A stretch of 64,000 nucleotides of DNA, taken from NCBI RefSeq assembly GCF_003355005.1, contig NZ_CP029985.1, positions 1,293,001-1,357,000 of the forward strand. Direction: 5' to 3'. This stretch comes from Sphingomonas sp. FARSPH (lineage in GTDB: Bacteria > Pseudomonadota > Alphaproteobacteria > Sphingomonadales > Sphingomonadaceae). The notes beneath the pieces are model-generated. The model was given only the letters and a program-made list of their open reading frames with translations, did not search any database and was not told where the DNA came from. The position numbers and the translations under genes are program-made. This document shows, one piece after another, positions 8,386 through 17,215 of this stretch; the first letter of the stretch is position 1, and each line of letters starts with the position of its first letter.

Positions 8386-9515
8386 GCCCGCCCGCCCTTC
8401 AGGAAGCCGTCGACGACGCGGTTCATCTCGGGCGCGTCGAGCAGGAAGGCGTCGTGGCCATAGGGGCTCGACAGTTCGACGAAGCTGACCGCTGCGCCCG
8501 CGGCATTGAGCGCATGGACGATGTTGCGCGATTCGAGCGTCGGATACAGCCAGTCGGTATCGAAGCTGACCAGGCAGAAACGCGTGCGCGTGCCCCGGAA
8601 CGCGTTGGCGAGCCGCCCGCCATGCTCCTCCGCCAGATCGAAATAATCGAGCGCGCGGGTGATGTAGAGATAGCTGTTGGCATCGAACCGGTCGACGAAG
8701 GCGAGGCCCTGATGGCGCAGATAGCTTTCCACCTGGAAATCGGCGTCGAAGCCGAAGCTCTTCGCGCCGTCCTGCCTACCGGGGCGCGCCTGCAGGCGGC
8801 GGCCGAACTTCTCGGTGAGCCCGGCTTCGGACAGATAGGTGATGTGCGCCGCCATCCGCGCGACCGCAAGGCCCGCGGCGGGCGGCTCGCCGTCGTAATA
8901 GTCGCCGGCGTTCCACTTGGGATCGGCCATGATCGCCTGGCGCCCGACCTCGTGGAACGCGATATTCTGCGCCGAATGGCGCGCGGTGGCGGCGATCACC
9001 ACCGCCGCGCGCACGCGGGCCGGAAAGGTCGCGGCCCAGCTCAGCGCCTGCATGCCCCCCATCGACCCGCCGACCACCGCCTTCAGCGTCGCGACGCCCA
9101 GATGATCGAGCAACAGCGCCTGCGCCCGCACCATGTCGCGGATCGTAATGACAGGAAAGCGCATCGCCCATGGCCGCCCGGTCGCGGGGTCGATCGTCGC
9201 GGGGCCGGACGATCCCATGCAGCTGCCGATGACGTTGGTGCAGATGACGAAGTCGCGCGCCGGATCGATCGGCCTGCCCGGCCCGACCATCCGCGTCCAC
9301 CAGCCCGGCTTGCCGGTGCGCGGATGGACGGAGGCGACATGCTGGTCGCCGGTCAGCGCATGGCAGACGAGCACCGCATTGCCTCCGTCCGGGGCGAGCG
9401 TGCCGTAGGTTTCGTACGCGATCTCGACCGGCGACAGCAGCGCGCCGCCGTCGAGCCGAAGCGGCCCGGGCAGCGTCGCGTGGCGCTGCGGACCGAAGCG
9501 CTGGTCGTCAGACAT
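8382..9515 (-). CDS. metX: Homoserine O-acyltransferase MetX
   Basis: The 377-residue alpha/beta hydrolase transfers an acetyl or succinyl group to homoserine. The nucleophile elbow is GGSMGGMQALSW (about 151-162), the acid is the Asp in SFDTDWLYP, and the base is the His in YGHDAFLLD near the end. The ATG at 9515 (MSDDQRFGPQ) starts the domain; the longer upstream frame is rich in repeat-derived sequence. It leads the metX-metW operon and diverges from hisC. No SAM-responsive riboswitch was recognised upstream. Confidence 0.94.
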   Translation of the reverse strand: MSDDQRFGPQRHATLPGPLRLDGGALLSPVEIAYETYGTLAPDGGNAVLVCHALTGDQHVASVHPRTGKPGWWTRMVGPGRPIDPARDFVICTNVIGSCMGSSGPATIDPATGRPWAMRFPVITIRDMVRAQALLLDHLGVATLKAVVGGSMGGMQALSWAATFPARVRAAVVIAATARHSAQNIAFHEVGRQAIMADPKWNAGDYYDGEPPAAGLAVARMAAHITYLSEAGLTEKFGRRLQARPGRQDGAKSFGFDADFQVESYLRHQGLAFVDRFDANSYLYITRALDYFDLAEEHGGRLANAFRGTRTRFCLVSFDTDWLYPTLESRNIVHALNAAGAAVSFVELSSPYGHDAFLLDAPEMNRVVDGFLKGGRA

Positions 9516-9570
9516 GCAAGGTTCGCTAGGGCGCGGCGGCCGGCAACACAAGGCGCACGACTCTCCTCCT

Positions 9571-9627
9571 GCTCTCCCCGCCTGCGGCTGCAGCGCCTTC
9601 TGCTCCTCCCGCAGGCGGGAGGGGAGC
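9571..9627. repeat. Imperfect GC-rich inverted repeat in the metX-hisC gap
   Basis: GCTCTCCCCGCCTGC at 9571-9585 is repeated in inverted form as GCAGGCGGGAGGGGAGC at 9611-9627, around a 25-base spacer. It belongs to the same C/T-rich palindrome class as the hairpins at 81 and 2882. It lies between two divergent promoters, where a terminator is not expected, which favours a REP-like element. Confidence 0.5.
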
Positions 9628-9701
9628 TTTGCCGTTCCGGCGGTCGGCGAGCGCGCCCCGGCCATTGGCTTGCCCGCCATTCCCGCCTAGAGCACGCGGC
9701 C

Positions 9702-10793
9702 ATGAACGCTCCTGCTCCCAAGCCCTGGATCCTGGGCATCGCGCCCTATATTCCCGGCCGCGCGACCGCGGACGATGGCCGCAAGGTCATCAAGCTGTCG
9801 TCGAACGAAAACCCGCTCGGCACGCCCGAGGCCGCGCGCGAGGCCTATCGCAGCGCGGCGGGCGAGCTGGAGCGCTACCCGGACGCCGCCGCGGTCGAAT
9901 TGCGCGCGAAGCTCGCCGCGCATTACGGGATCGAGGCGGATCGGATCGTCTACGGCACGGGCAGCGACGAAGTGCTGCACCTCGCCGCCGGCGCGTTCGC
10001 GGGGCTGGGCGACGAGATCATCCACGTCCGCTACGGCTTTGCGGTCTACGAGATCGCGACGCGCCGCGTCGGCGCGACGCCGGTGATCGCACCTGACAAG
10101 GATTATGCGACCGACGTCGACGCGATCCTCGCGGCGGTCACCGACCGGACGCGCATCGTCTTCGTCGCCAATCCCAACAATCCGACCGGCACGTATACGT
10201 CCCGCGCCGACATCGCACGGCTGCACGCGGGCCTGCGCAAGGATATCCTTCTGGTTCTCGACCAGGCCTATACCGAATATCTCGACGCCGAGGACGACGA
10301 CGGCGGACTGGAGCTCGCGCGTACCGAACCAAATGTCCTCGTCACGCGCACCTTCTCGAAGATCTTCGGCCTCGCTGCGGAGCGGATCGGCTGGGGCTAT
10401 GCCGCGCCTGCGATCATCGATGCGATGCACCGGATCCGTGCGCCCTTCTCGTTCGGGATCGGAGCGCAACGCGCCGCGATCGCCGCGCTGGCCGACACCG
10501 ATTTCGTCGCGCGCAGCCGCGAGCACAATCGCGAATGGCGCGGCTGGTTCGCGCGTGCGGTGGACGCGATCCCCGGCCTGCGCGCCGTGCCGTCCAAGGC
10601 GAATTTCGTGCTGGTGACGTTCGACGGCGCGCTGACCGCCGAAGTGGCGTATCAGGCACTGATGACGGCGGGCTATGCGACGCGCTGGCTGCCGGGGCAG
10701 GGCCTGCCGAACGCGCTGCGCATCACGATCGGCACGGAGGCTGAGATGCGCGCGGTGGTCGAGGTGCTGCGCACCGAGGCCGCCCGGGCCTGA
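9702..10793 (+). CDS. hisC: Histidinol-phosphate aminotransferase
   Basis: This 363-residue fold-type I PLP enzyme converts imidazole-acetol phosphate to histidinol phosphate; in alphaproteobacteria it may also transaminate aromatic acids. The substrate-binding motif NPNNPTGTY is at about 160-168, and the PLP lysine is in RTFSKIFGLAAERIGW at about 216-231. The ATG at 9702 begins MNAPAPKPWILGIAPY, the usual N-terminus. It is followed two bases later by tyrA, which suggests a joint role in aromatic amino acid synthesis. Confidence 0.94.
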   Translation: MNAPAPKPWILGIAPYIPGRATADDGRKVIKLSSNENPLGTPEAAREAYRSAAGELERYPDAAAVELRAKLAAHYGIEADRIVYGTGSDEVLHLAAGAFAGLGDEIIHVRYGFAVYEIATRRVGATPVIAPDKDYATDVDAILAAVTDRTRIVFVANPNNPTGTYTSRADIARLHAGLRKDILLVLDQAYTEYLDAEDDDGGLELARTEPNVLVTRTFSKIFGLAAERIGWGYAAPAIIDAMHRIRAPFSFGIGAQRAAIAALADTDFVARSREHNREWRGWFARAVDAIPGLRAVPSKANFVLVTFDGALTAEVAYQALMTAGYATRWLPGQGLPNALRITIGTEAEMRAVVEVLRTEAARA

Positions 10794-10795
10794 CC

Positions 10796-11701
10796 ATGCT
10801 GCCGTTTGCGCGGGTCACCGTCATCGGGCTGGGGCTGATCGGATCGTCGATCGCGCGGGGCTTACGCGCTTATGCGCCGACGGTGCGCGTCACCGGCTAT
10901 GACGCGGACCCTGCGGTGCGCGAGGTCGCGGTGCGCATCGACCTGTGCGACGATGTCGCGGACACCGCCGGCACCGCGGTGATCGACGCCGACCTCGTCG
11001 TCCTGTGCGTACCCGTCGGCGCGATCGGCGCGGCGGCGGCGGCGATCGCCGACGACCTGCCGCCCGACGCGATCGTCACCGACGTCGGCGGCGCGAAGGC
11101 GATGCCCGCGGCGGCGATGCGCGCCGCTTTGCCCGATGCGACGATCGTCCCCGGCCATCCCGTCGCGGGCACCGAGCACAGCGGCCCCGAATCGGGGTTC
11201 GCCAGCCTGTTCCGCGGGCGCTGGTGCATCCTGACGCCCGACGAGGCGACGTCCGACGTCGCGACCGCGCGCGTCCGCGCCTTCTGGGAATTGCTGGGCG
11301 CGAAGGTAGAGACGATGACCGCGGAACATCACGACCGCGTGCTTGCCGTGACCAGCCATGTGCCGCACCTCATCGCCTATGCGATCGTCGGCACCGCATC
11401 GGACCTCGAACAGGTGACGCAGAGCGAGGTGATCGCCTATTCCGCCGGCGGTTTCCGCGATTTCACGCGCATCGCCGCGTCGGACCCGACGATGTGGCGC
11501 GACGTCTTCCTCAACAATCGCGACGCGGTGCTGGAAATCCTGCAGCGGCTGACCGAGGATGTGACGATGCTGCAGCGCGCGATCCGCTGGGGCGACGGCG
11601 ACGCCTTGTTCGACCTGTTCACCCGCACCCGTGCGATCCGCCGGGCGATCATCGACCAGGGCCAGGACGACCCCGCGCCGGACTTCGGCCGCAGCCATTA
11701 G
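10796..11701 (+). CDS. Prephenate/arogenate dehydrogenase family protein (TyrA)
   Basis: The product is 301 residues. The Rossmann NAD-binding motif VIGLGLIGSSIARGL is at about 9-23, and the signature HPVAGTEHSGPESGF at about 121-135. It oxidises prephenate or arogenate on the way to tyrosine. It lies two bases after hisC in one operon. The cyclohexadienyl specificity cannot be judged by eye. A 32-base-arm hairpin follows the stop. Confidence 0.92.
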   Translation: MLPFARVTVIGLGLIGSSIARGLRAYAPTVRVTGYDADPAVREVAVRIDLCDDVADTAGTAVIDADLVVLCVPVGAIGAAAAAIADDLPPDAIVTDVGGAKAMPAAAMRAALPDATIVPGHPVAGTEHSGPESGFASLFRGRWCILTPDEATSDVATARVRAFWELLGAKVETMTAEHHDRVLAVTSHVPHLIAYAIVGTASDLEQVTQSEVIAYSAGGFRDFTRIAASDPTMWRDVFLNNRDAVLEILQRLTEDVTMLQRAIRWGDGDALFDLFTRTRAIRRAIIDQGQDDPAPDFGRSH

Positions 11702-11725
11702 AGTTTGATCCACTGACGTGGAGAC

Positions 11726-11802
11726 GGCACCGGCCCGCTCCCCACCCGACCTCCCACAGCGTATCCTGATTGGGAGGTCGGGTGGGGGAGCGGGCCGGTG
11801 CC
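11726..11802. repeat. Very long near-perfect hairpin between converging genes
   Basis: A 31-base arm (11726-11756) pairs with a 32-base arm (11771-11802) around a 14-base loop; the only flaw is one extra G in the right arm. It lies between the tyrA stop and the plsC stop and could end both transcripts. Its length is far beyond what a terminator needs, so it may be a mobile palindromic repeat. Confidence 0.75.
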
Positions 11803-11817
11803 GCGCCTCAACAAGCC

Positions 11818-12504
11818 TCAAATATCCAGCGCGTTGATCGCGGCGTGGACGCGCGCCTCGATCTCGGCGCGCGGCAGGCCGGGCGGGATCGGGTCGCCGA
11901 TCCGAATCGTGACGACGCCCGGCCGCTTCGCACCCCGGCGCGGCCACACCCGGCCGGCGTCGAGCGCGACCGGCACCACCGGCAGGCCGAGCGTGCGGTA
12001 CAGGCCCGCGAACCCCGACTGGAGCGGCGGCCGCTCGCCCGGCGCGACGCGCGTGCCCTCCGGATAGATCAGGATCGATCGCCCTTGCGCGGTCAGCGCG
12101 CGCGCATCGCGCATCATGCTGCGCAGCGCCGCGGCCGACGCATCGCGATCCGCGACGATCGCGCCGTATCGCTGCGCCGCCCAGCCCCACAGCGGAATGC
12201 GCGTCAGCTCGCGCTTCAGCACCATCGCCGGGCCATGCAGGATCAGCTGTAATTCCAGCGTCTCGAACATCGCCTGATGCTTGGCGGCGTAGAAGACGGG
12301 GCGATCGGGCACCACGCCTTCCACCCGCACGCGGATGCCGAGCAGGCGCCGCGTCAGCACGCGGTGCACCCGCGCCCAGGCGTGCGCATGCGCCATCATC
12401 GCGCGCCGTCCGAACAGCGCGGAGATCGGCGTCGCGAGCACGATCGGCACCGACAGACCGTAAAAGGCGACGCGGAACGCCAGGGTGCGCAGCGTCGCGG
12501 TCAC
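11818..12504 (-). CDS. 1-acyl-sn-glycerol-3-phosphate acyltransferase (PlsC)
   Basis: The product is 228 residues with an N-terminal membrane segment (about 8-30). The acyltransferase block I is HX4E (KHQAMFETLEL, about 75-85) instead of the usual HX4D. Block III is YPEGTR at about 148-153. It acylates lysophosphatidate to phosphatidate at the membrane. The start is GTG at 12504, overlapping the ydcF stop (GTGA). It is the last gene of the ftsE-ftsX-ydcF-plsC operon. Confidence 0.88.
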   Translation of the reverse strand: MTATLRTLAFRVAFYGLSVPIVLATPISALFGRRAMMAHAHAWARVHRVLTRRLLGIRVRVEGVVPDRPVFYAAKHQAMFETLELQLILHGPAMVLKRELTRIPLWGWAAQRYGAIVADRDASAAALRSMMRDARALTAQGRSILIYPEGTRVAPGERPPLQSGFAGLYRTLGLPVVPVALDAGRVWPRRGAKRPGVVTIRIGDPIPPGLPRAEIEARVHAAINALDI

Positions 12505-13037
12505 AGCCCCACCCCCAGCCACAGCGCGACCCGGCGCAGCAGCAGCTTGTTGTATTCGTTGACCACCGTTCCCATCCGCGGGCTGCTCGGCACGCCGTCG
12601 CCCAGGATCGTCACCTTCGGCCCCAGTACCGCAGCGAGCTCCATCTTCGCGCGCGGCACGTGCCAGTCGGAAGAGACGAGGCGGATCGTGCGATAGCCGT
12701 GCGCCGCGACCCACGCCTTCGTCTCCTCCGCATTGGTGCGCGTATCCACCGCATCGGCGCCGAGGTCGATGCAGCAGGCGAACAGCGCGGGCGACGTCCG
12801 GTATTCGTGCGCAAGGTCGATCGGCCGCACCCCCGGCGCGACGCCCGTCACCAGCATGCGCCGCGCCTGATGCGCCTCGAGCAGCGCGATGCCGCGGTCG
12901 ATCCGCCCCGCGCCGCCGGTCGGCACCACGATCGCATCGGTGGTATAGCCGTCGAGCGGGCGCGGCAGCAGCAGCATGAACGCGGCAAAGCCCAGGCACC
13001 AACCGAGCGCGACGAGGCCGAGCGCACGGACGATCAC
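12501..13037 (-). CDS. YdcF family protein (DUF218)
   Basis: This 178-residue protein has one N-terminal membrane segment (about 4-20) and a DUF218 domain: DAIVVPTGGAGRIDRGIALL, then TRTNAEETKAW at about 100 and RLVSSDWHVPRA at about 122. The family includes ElyC and SanA, implicated in envelope integrity. The start is GTG at 13037, overlapping the ftsX stop by four bases. Its position between ftsX and plsC supports an envelope role; the reaction is unknown. Confidence 0.85.
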   Translation of the reverse strand: MIVRALGLVALGWCLGFAAFMLLLPRPLDGYTTDAIVVPTGGAGRIDRGIALLEAHQARRMLVTGVAPGVRPIDLAHEYRTSPALFACCIDLGADAVDTRTNAEETKAWVAAHGYRTIRLVSSDWHVPRAKMELAAVLGPKVTILGDGVPSSPRMGTVVNEYNKLLLRRVALWLGVGL

Positions 13038-13924
13038 AGCGTCCGCCTCAGCGCGGCGAGCACCGCGATCCGCGCCGCCAGCGTCGCCAGCGCGACGAAG
13101 CCGAACGGCAGCGCGACCAGCACCGCCCAGTCGCCCGGCGCGAGCGCGGTGCTGCCGAGCAGGTCCGATCCCACCGCCGCGACGCGCGCGGCGACCAGCG
13201 CGAGCACGCCGAGCGCGGCGATGCCGCCGACGCCCGCGCCCAGCACCGCGTCGCGCGCGATGCGGCGCTGGAACAGGCGCGCGACCTGCACGTCGGTGCT
13301 GCCCAGCATGTGCATCACCTCGATCGTCGCGCGATGCGTCTCCAGCCCCGCCCGCGCGGCGAGCACGACGACCGCCGCGGTCGCCGACAGCATCAGCACC
13401 ACGAGGCCGAGCGCCAGCCAGGTCAGCGTCGCGAGCAGGCCACTGACAGGGGACATCCAGCTTTCGTGACGGTCGACGCGGCTCGCCGCGCTCACCCGCC
13501 GCACCGCCGCGGCGACGGCGGCGGCGTCCGTGCCGGGGACAAGGTCGACGTCGATCATCGCGGGCATCGGCAGGTCCGCGTCCGCCCCCGCCGCGCCGAG
13601 CCACGGCGCGAGCAGGCGGGTGAGCTCCGCGCGATCGACGGGGACGGCCCGCCGCACCGCGGGCAGCGTGCGCAAGACGGCGACGGTGCGCGCGGCGATC
13701 GCGTCGCGCGTTTCGGGGCTGCCCTCCACCACCTGCACCGTCAGCCGCCCGGCGAGCTGGCGTTCCAGCACGACCGCCGCCTGCCGCGTGCCGAGCCCGG
13801 TCGCGGCGGCGAGCAACGTCAGGAACAGCATGATCGCCATCACCCAGGTCATCGCGCGCAGCGACCCCGCCTCGTCGAGCACGCGGCGATCCGCGCTCCC
13901 GCGCCGGACGGCGCCCACACTCAT
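13034..13924 (-). CDS. ftsX: FtsX-like cell-division permease
   Basis: The product is 296 residues with a cytoplasmic start, a first membrane segment at about 25-45 (MTWVMAIMLFLTLLAAATG), an extracytoplasmic loop (about 50-160), and three further segments in the C-terminal half. This is the four-segment FtsX layout. With FtsE it forms an ABC-type complex that controls peptidoglycan hydrolases at division. The start overlaps the ftsE stop by four bases. Confidence 0.88.
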   Translation of the reverse strand: MSVGAVRRGSADRRVLDEAGSLRAMTWVMAIMLFLTLLAAATGLGTRQAAVVLERQLAGRLTVQVVEGSPETRDAIAARTVAVLRTLPAVRRAVPVDRAELTRLLAPWLGAAGADADLPMPAMIDVDLVPGTDAAAVAAAVRRVSAASRVDRHESWMSPVSGLLATLTWLALGLVVLMLSATAAVVVLAARAGLETHRATIEVMHMLGSTDVQVARLFQRRIARDAVLGAGVGGIAALGVLALVAARVAAVGSDLLGSTALAPGDWAVLVALPFGFVALATLAARIAVLAALRRTL

Positions 13925-14631
13925 GCCTCGCCCCGCGGCGGCGGCGGATAACGCAGCGCGCCGGTCGGATCGAGCAGCCGCCCCTTGTCCAGCCGCATCA
14001 TCTGCGCGCCGGGTACGCGGCTGAGCAGCTGGAAATCGTGCGTCGCGACGACGACGGTCGTGCCCAGCCGGTTGAGCGAATCGAACAGATGGATCAGCCG
14101 GTCCGCCATGTCCGGATCGACGTTGCCCGTCGGCTCGTCCGCGACGAGGATTTCCGGCCGGCCGATCACCGCGCGCGCGATCGCGACGCGCTGTTGCTCG
14201 CCGCCGGACAAGGTGGCGGGCTTCGCCTGCGCCCGCTCACCCAGCCCGACCCAGCCCAGCATCTCGCGCACCGGCTGTTCCAGATCCTCTTCCGCGACCC
14301 CCGCGACGCGCAGCGGCAGCGCGATATTGTCCCAGGCGGACAGGTGCGGCACCAGCCGGAAATCCTGAAAGACGACGCCGATGCGTCGGCGAAAGCCGGG
14401 CAAGCGACCGCGCGGCATCGTCACCGCATCCTCGCCGAACAGGCGAATGACGCCGCGGCTCGGCCGCTGCGCCAGATAGAGCAGCTTGAGCAGCGACGTC
14501 TTGCCCGCGCCGCTCGCCCCGGTCAGGAAGTAAAAGGCGCCGCTGCCCAGCGTGAAGCTGATGTCGGACAGCGTCTCCGCCCCCGTGCCGTAGCGGAGCC
14601 CCACATTCTCGAACTGGACGATGTTCGCCAT
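13921..14631 (-). CDS. ftsE: Cell-division ATP-binding protein FtsE
   Basis: This 236-residue ABC ATPase has Walker A GASGAGKTS (about 38-46), the Q-loop VFQDFRLVPHL, the signature LSGGEQQRVAIARA (about 137-150) and Walker B ILVADEPTGNVDP. It pairs with FtsX. The ATG at 14631 (MANIVQFENV) fits the family; the much longer upstream frame is a shadow. It is the first gene of the operon, and its promoter must lie in 14632-14808, where it diverges from the zinc-ribbon gene. Confidence 0.94.
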   Translation of the reverse strand: MANIVQFENVGLRYGTGAETLSDISFTLGSGAFYFLTGASGAGKTSLLKLLYLAQRPSRGVIRLFGEDAVTMPRGRLPGFRRRIGVVFQDFRLVPHLSAWDNIALPLRVAGVAEEDLEQPVREMLGWVGLGERAQAKPATLSGGEQQRVAIARAVIGRPEILVADEPTGNVDPDMADRLIHLFDSLNRLGTTVVVATHDFQLLSRVPGAQMMRLDKGRLLDPTGALRYPPPPRGEA

Positions 14632-14808
14632 GCGCTTGGGCGGGACCGCTTCTCTCAAAAGGTGCCGTCGCAGGCCGTCCTGCCGGTTTCGCCAGCCTTC
14701 GCATGCCCGGCGTGCGGCTTCAAGCTTGCCACGGGGCGCAGACGCGTGCTTAGATTCGTACCGTTCGTGGCCACTTGCGGCCGCCGGTTCCCGTAAAGCG
14801 CAGCTCGC

Positions 14809-15564
14809 ATGATCCTCGAATGTCCCGAATGCCGCACGCGTTATCTGGTGCCCGACAGCGCGATCGGCATCGAGGGGCGCACGGTGCGCTGCGCGAACTG
14901 CCGCCACAGCTGGTTCCAGGACCCGCCGCCGCCCGCCGCCGCCCCGCAACCGATCGCCGTCGATGCCGAACCGGTCGCCGCAGCGCCGCTTGCCGCGCCG
15001 GGATACGCGGACCAGCCGCAGGGCATGTCGCCGCTGCCCTTCGCCCCGCCGCCGCCGATCGCGCCGACCGACCCCGATCCGATCGTGACCGCGCCCGCCT
15101 ATGACGCCTTCGCGCATCGGCCGCCGTTCCGCCCGCGCCGCGACCCGTCGAAGCGGCGCACGCTGATCGCGATCGTCGCAGGGTTGCTGATGCTGGCGGG
15201 CGTCGTCGCGATCGTCTGGGTCGGCGCGCCGGGCCTGCTGTCGCGGGCCGGCCTGCCCGTCGCCGCCGAATCGCCGCTGAAGATCAAGGACAATCCGATC
15301 GAGCGGCGCGAGCTGGAGAACGGGTCGGAACTGTTCGCGGTCAGCGGCCAGATCACCAATCCGTCGGGCGAGCGCCAGCGCGTGCCCGACATCCGCGCCG
15401 AATTGCGCGATGCGCAGGGGCGGATCGTCTACAGCTGGACGATCACGCCGCAGCAACGCACGCTCAACCCCGGCGCCGCGCTCGACTTCAACTCGGCGAA
15501 GCTGGATGTGCCGTCGAACTCGAAGCGGCTGGAGCTGAGCTTCGCCGGCGAAGACGGGCGCTGA
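14809..15564 (+). CDS. MJ0042-type zinc-ribbon / DUF3426 membrane protein
   Basis: The product is 251 residues. The N-terminal MJ0042 zinc ribbon has two CxxC pairs, CPEC at about 5-8 and CANC at about 26-29. A Pro-rich linker follows, then one membrane segment (about 122-142) and an extracytoplasmic DUF3426 domain with SGQITNPSGERQRVPDI at about 182-198. Function is not established. Its last 77 bases overlap the convergent MATE gene. Confidence 0.82.
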   Translation: MILECPECRTRYLVPDSAIGIEGRTVRCANCRHSWFQDPPPPAAAPQPIAVDAEPVAAAPLAAPGYADQPQGMSPLPFAPPPPIAPTDPDPIVTAPAYDAFAHRPPFRPRRDPSKRRTLIAIVAGLLMLAGVVAIVWVGAPGLLSRAGLPVAAESPLKIKDNPIERRELENGSELFAVSGQITNPSGERQRVPDIRAELRDAQGRIVYSWTITPQQRTLNPGAALDFNSAKLDVPSNSKRLELSFAGEDGR

Positions 15565-16906
15565 TCACCGCAAAGCGCGCGCCGTGCAGGATCGCGGCGG
15601 TCAGCATCCCCGCGCCCGACGCCCACACCAGCGCCATCGGCCCGGCGCCGGCATGGACCAGCCACCAGCCGAGCCCGCCCGAGACCGCGAAATAGGCGAG
15701 GATCGAATTGACGCCCGCCGCCACCTGGTCCCCCAGGCTGCGCAGCGCATAGACCAGCACCACCTGCACCCCGTCGAAGACGACGAACGGCGCCCAGACG
15801 GCCAGCATCGCGGCCGCCATCCCGTGCACCGCCGCCGCCGCGGGGAATAGCGTCGCGATCGGCGCCGCGCACAGCGCGAGGATCGCGGCGCCCAACCCGA
15901 GCGCCGCGATCGTCAGCATCACTGCGATCAGCGTCCGGCCGATTGCGGCGACCGGCGCACCCTCGCCCACCGCATTGCCCGCGCGCACGCCGGCGGCGGA
16001 GCCGAGGCCGATCGCCGTCGCGAAGGTGACGTTGTGGATCGAAAAGACGATCTGGAAGGCATGCGCACTCGCATCACCCAGCTGCGTCGACAGCGCGATC
16101 AGGATCGAGAAGCCCGCCAGTTCCAGCCCCGACGCGATCGCCGGGACGATGCCGAACCGCGCCAGCCGCCACGCGCCCGCCGGCACACCCGCCCAGGCCG
16201 CGCGATCGAACCGTCGGATGCCGCGCGGGCCCGCGCGCGGCAGCGTCAGCACGCTCGCCACCATGCCGACCGCGCCGAGCAACGACGCCGCGCTGGTGCC
16301 GAGTGCCGCGCCCGTCGCACCCAGCGCGGGCAGGCCGCATTGCCCCGTCGCGAGCAGCCAGGTCAGCAGCGCATTGACCGGCAGCACCGACAGGTTGACC
16401 AGGGTCACCCGCCCCGGCCGGCGCACGCCCTCCAGGAAATAAGCGGCGGCGACGTTCACCAGCTGGCACGGATAGGCGACGGCGAAGGCGCGCGTCACGC
16501 GCGCGCCTTCCGCGATCCGGTCGGGCGCGACGCCGAGCAGCGCGAGCAGCGCTTCTGCGAACAGCAAAAACGCCACGCCGATCGCCAGCCCCAGGAGGAG
16601 GCCGAGCAACACGCCCTCGCGCAGCACCGCGCCGGTGCGCGGCAGGTCGCCCGCGCCGTCCGCGCGCGACGTCATCACCAATACGCCCGACAGCCACGAC
16701 AGGCCGGTGACGATCCCGACGAAGCCGAGCGCGCGCGCCGCGCCGAGCGCCGCCACCTCCTCAGCCGATACCGTGCCGACGACGACCACGTCGGTGACCT
16801 GCAGCAACGTCCAGTTGAGGCTGGTCAGGATCACCGGCCACGCCAGCGACAGCAATAGCCGCGTCTCGGGGCCGATCGTGCGGAGGCGGGGCGCGATCAT
16901 CGCCAT
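15488..16906 (-). CDS. MATE family efflux transporter
   Basis: The 472-residue polytopic protein has about twelve hydrophobic segments in two halves, beginning LLLSLAWPVILTSLNW near residue 17. MATE proteins export drugs and metabolites in exchange for Na+ or H+. I chose ATG 16906, which has a GGGG ribosome site; ATG 16954 would add 16 residues. The hydrophilic tail after about residue 450 runs 77 bases into the end of the zinc-ribbon gene on the other strand. Confidence 0.88.
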   Translation of the reverse strand: MAMIAPRLRTIGPETRLLLSLAWPVILTSLNWTLLQVTDVVVVGTVSAEEVAALGAARALGFVGIVTGLSWLSGVLVMTSRADGAGDLPRTGAVLREGVLLGLLLGLAIGVAFLLFAEALLALLGVAPDRIAEGARVTRAFAVAYPCQLVNVAAAYFLEGVRRPGRVTLVNLSVLPVNALLTWLLATGQCGLPALGATGAALGTSAASLLGAVGMVASVLTLPRAGPRGIRRFDRAAWAGVPAGAWRLARFGIVPAIASGLELAGFSILIALSTQLGDASAHAFQIVFSIHNVTFATAIGLGSAAGVRAGNAVGEGAPVAAIGRTLIAVMLTIAALGLGAAILALCAAPIATLFPAAAAVHGMAAAMLAVWAPFVVFDGVQVVLVYALRSLGDQVAAGVNSILAYFAVSGGLGWWLVHAGAGPMALVWASGAGMLTAAILHGARFAVISARLRRRSSAPAASSSTAHPASPS

Positions 16907-17035
16907 CGCGCTACCCCATTTCGCAGCCTTGGCAAAAACGAAGCCCGCGGACAAAACGGGCGTTGCGCTACCCGATCGCCTTTGCTAGGGGCCTGCGCCT
17001 GCCAGACGCCGGTCGATCCGGTGTTCTTTTCACGT

Positions 17036-17122
17036 GCGGTCGTGGCGGAACTGGTAGACGCGCAACGTTGAGGTCGTTGTGGCCGAAAGGCCGTGGAAGT
17101 TCGAGTCTTCTCGACCGCACCA
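17036..17122 (+). tRNA. tRNA-Leu, anticodon GAG
   Basis: This 87-base tRNA includes an encoded CCA. The acceptor stem GCGGTCG pairs with CGACCGC. The anticodon stem CAACG/CGTTG encloses the loop TTGAGGT, giving anticodon GAG for CUC/CUU. The long variable arm (TGGCCGAAAGGCCG region) is typical of leucine tRNAs, and the T-loop TTCGAGT is present. Confidence 0.96.
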
Positions 17123-17155
17123 TTCTCTTCGCCGGCGGCGAGAGAGAGCGAACAG

Positions 17156-17190
17156 GCCGGGCGATCGGGATATGATCGGCCCGGCGTTTT
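17156..17190 (+). terminator. Terminator after tRNA-Leu
   Basis: GCCGGGCGATC pairs with GATCGGCCCGGC, with one bulged base, and is followed by GTTTTCG. It starts 34 bases after the tRNA and fits an intrinsic terminator with a short U-run. Confidence 0.6.
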
Positions 17191-17215
17191 CGTCTTTGGG
17201 CAGATGCGATCGGTG

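Noticed and set aside
9516..9701. Possible SAM-responsive riboswitch before metX
   Set aside because: I looked for SAM-II-like elements on the minus strand and saw only a GC-rich inverted repeat; no conserved core could be placed.
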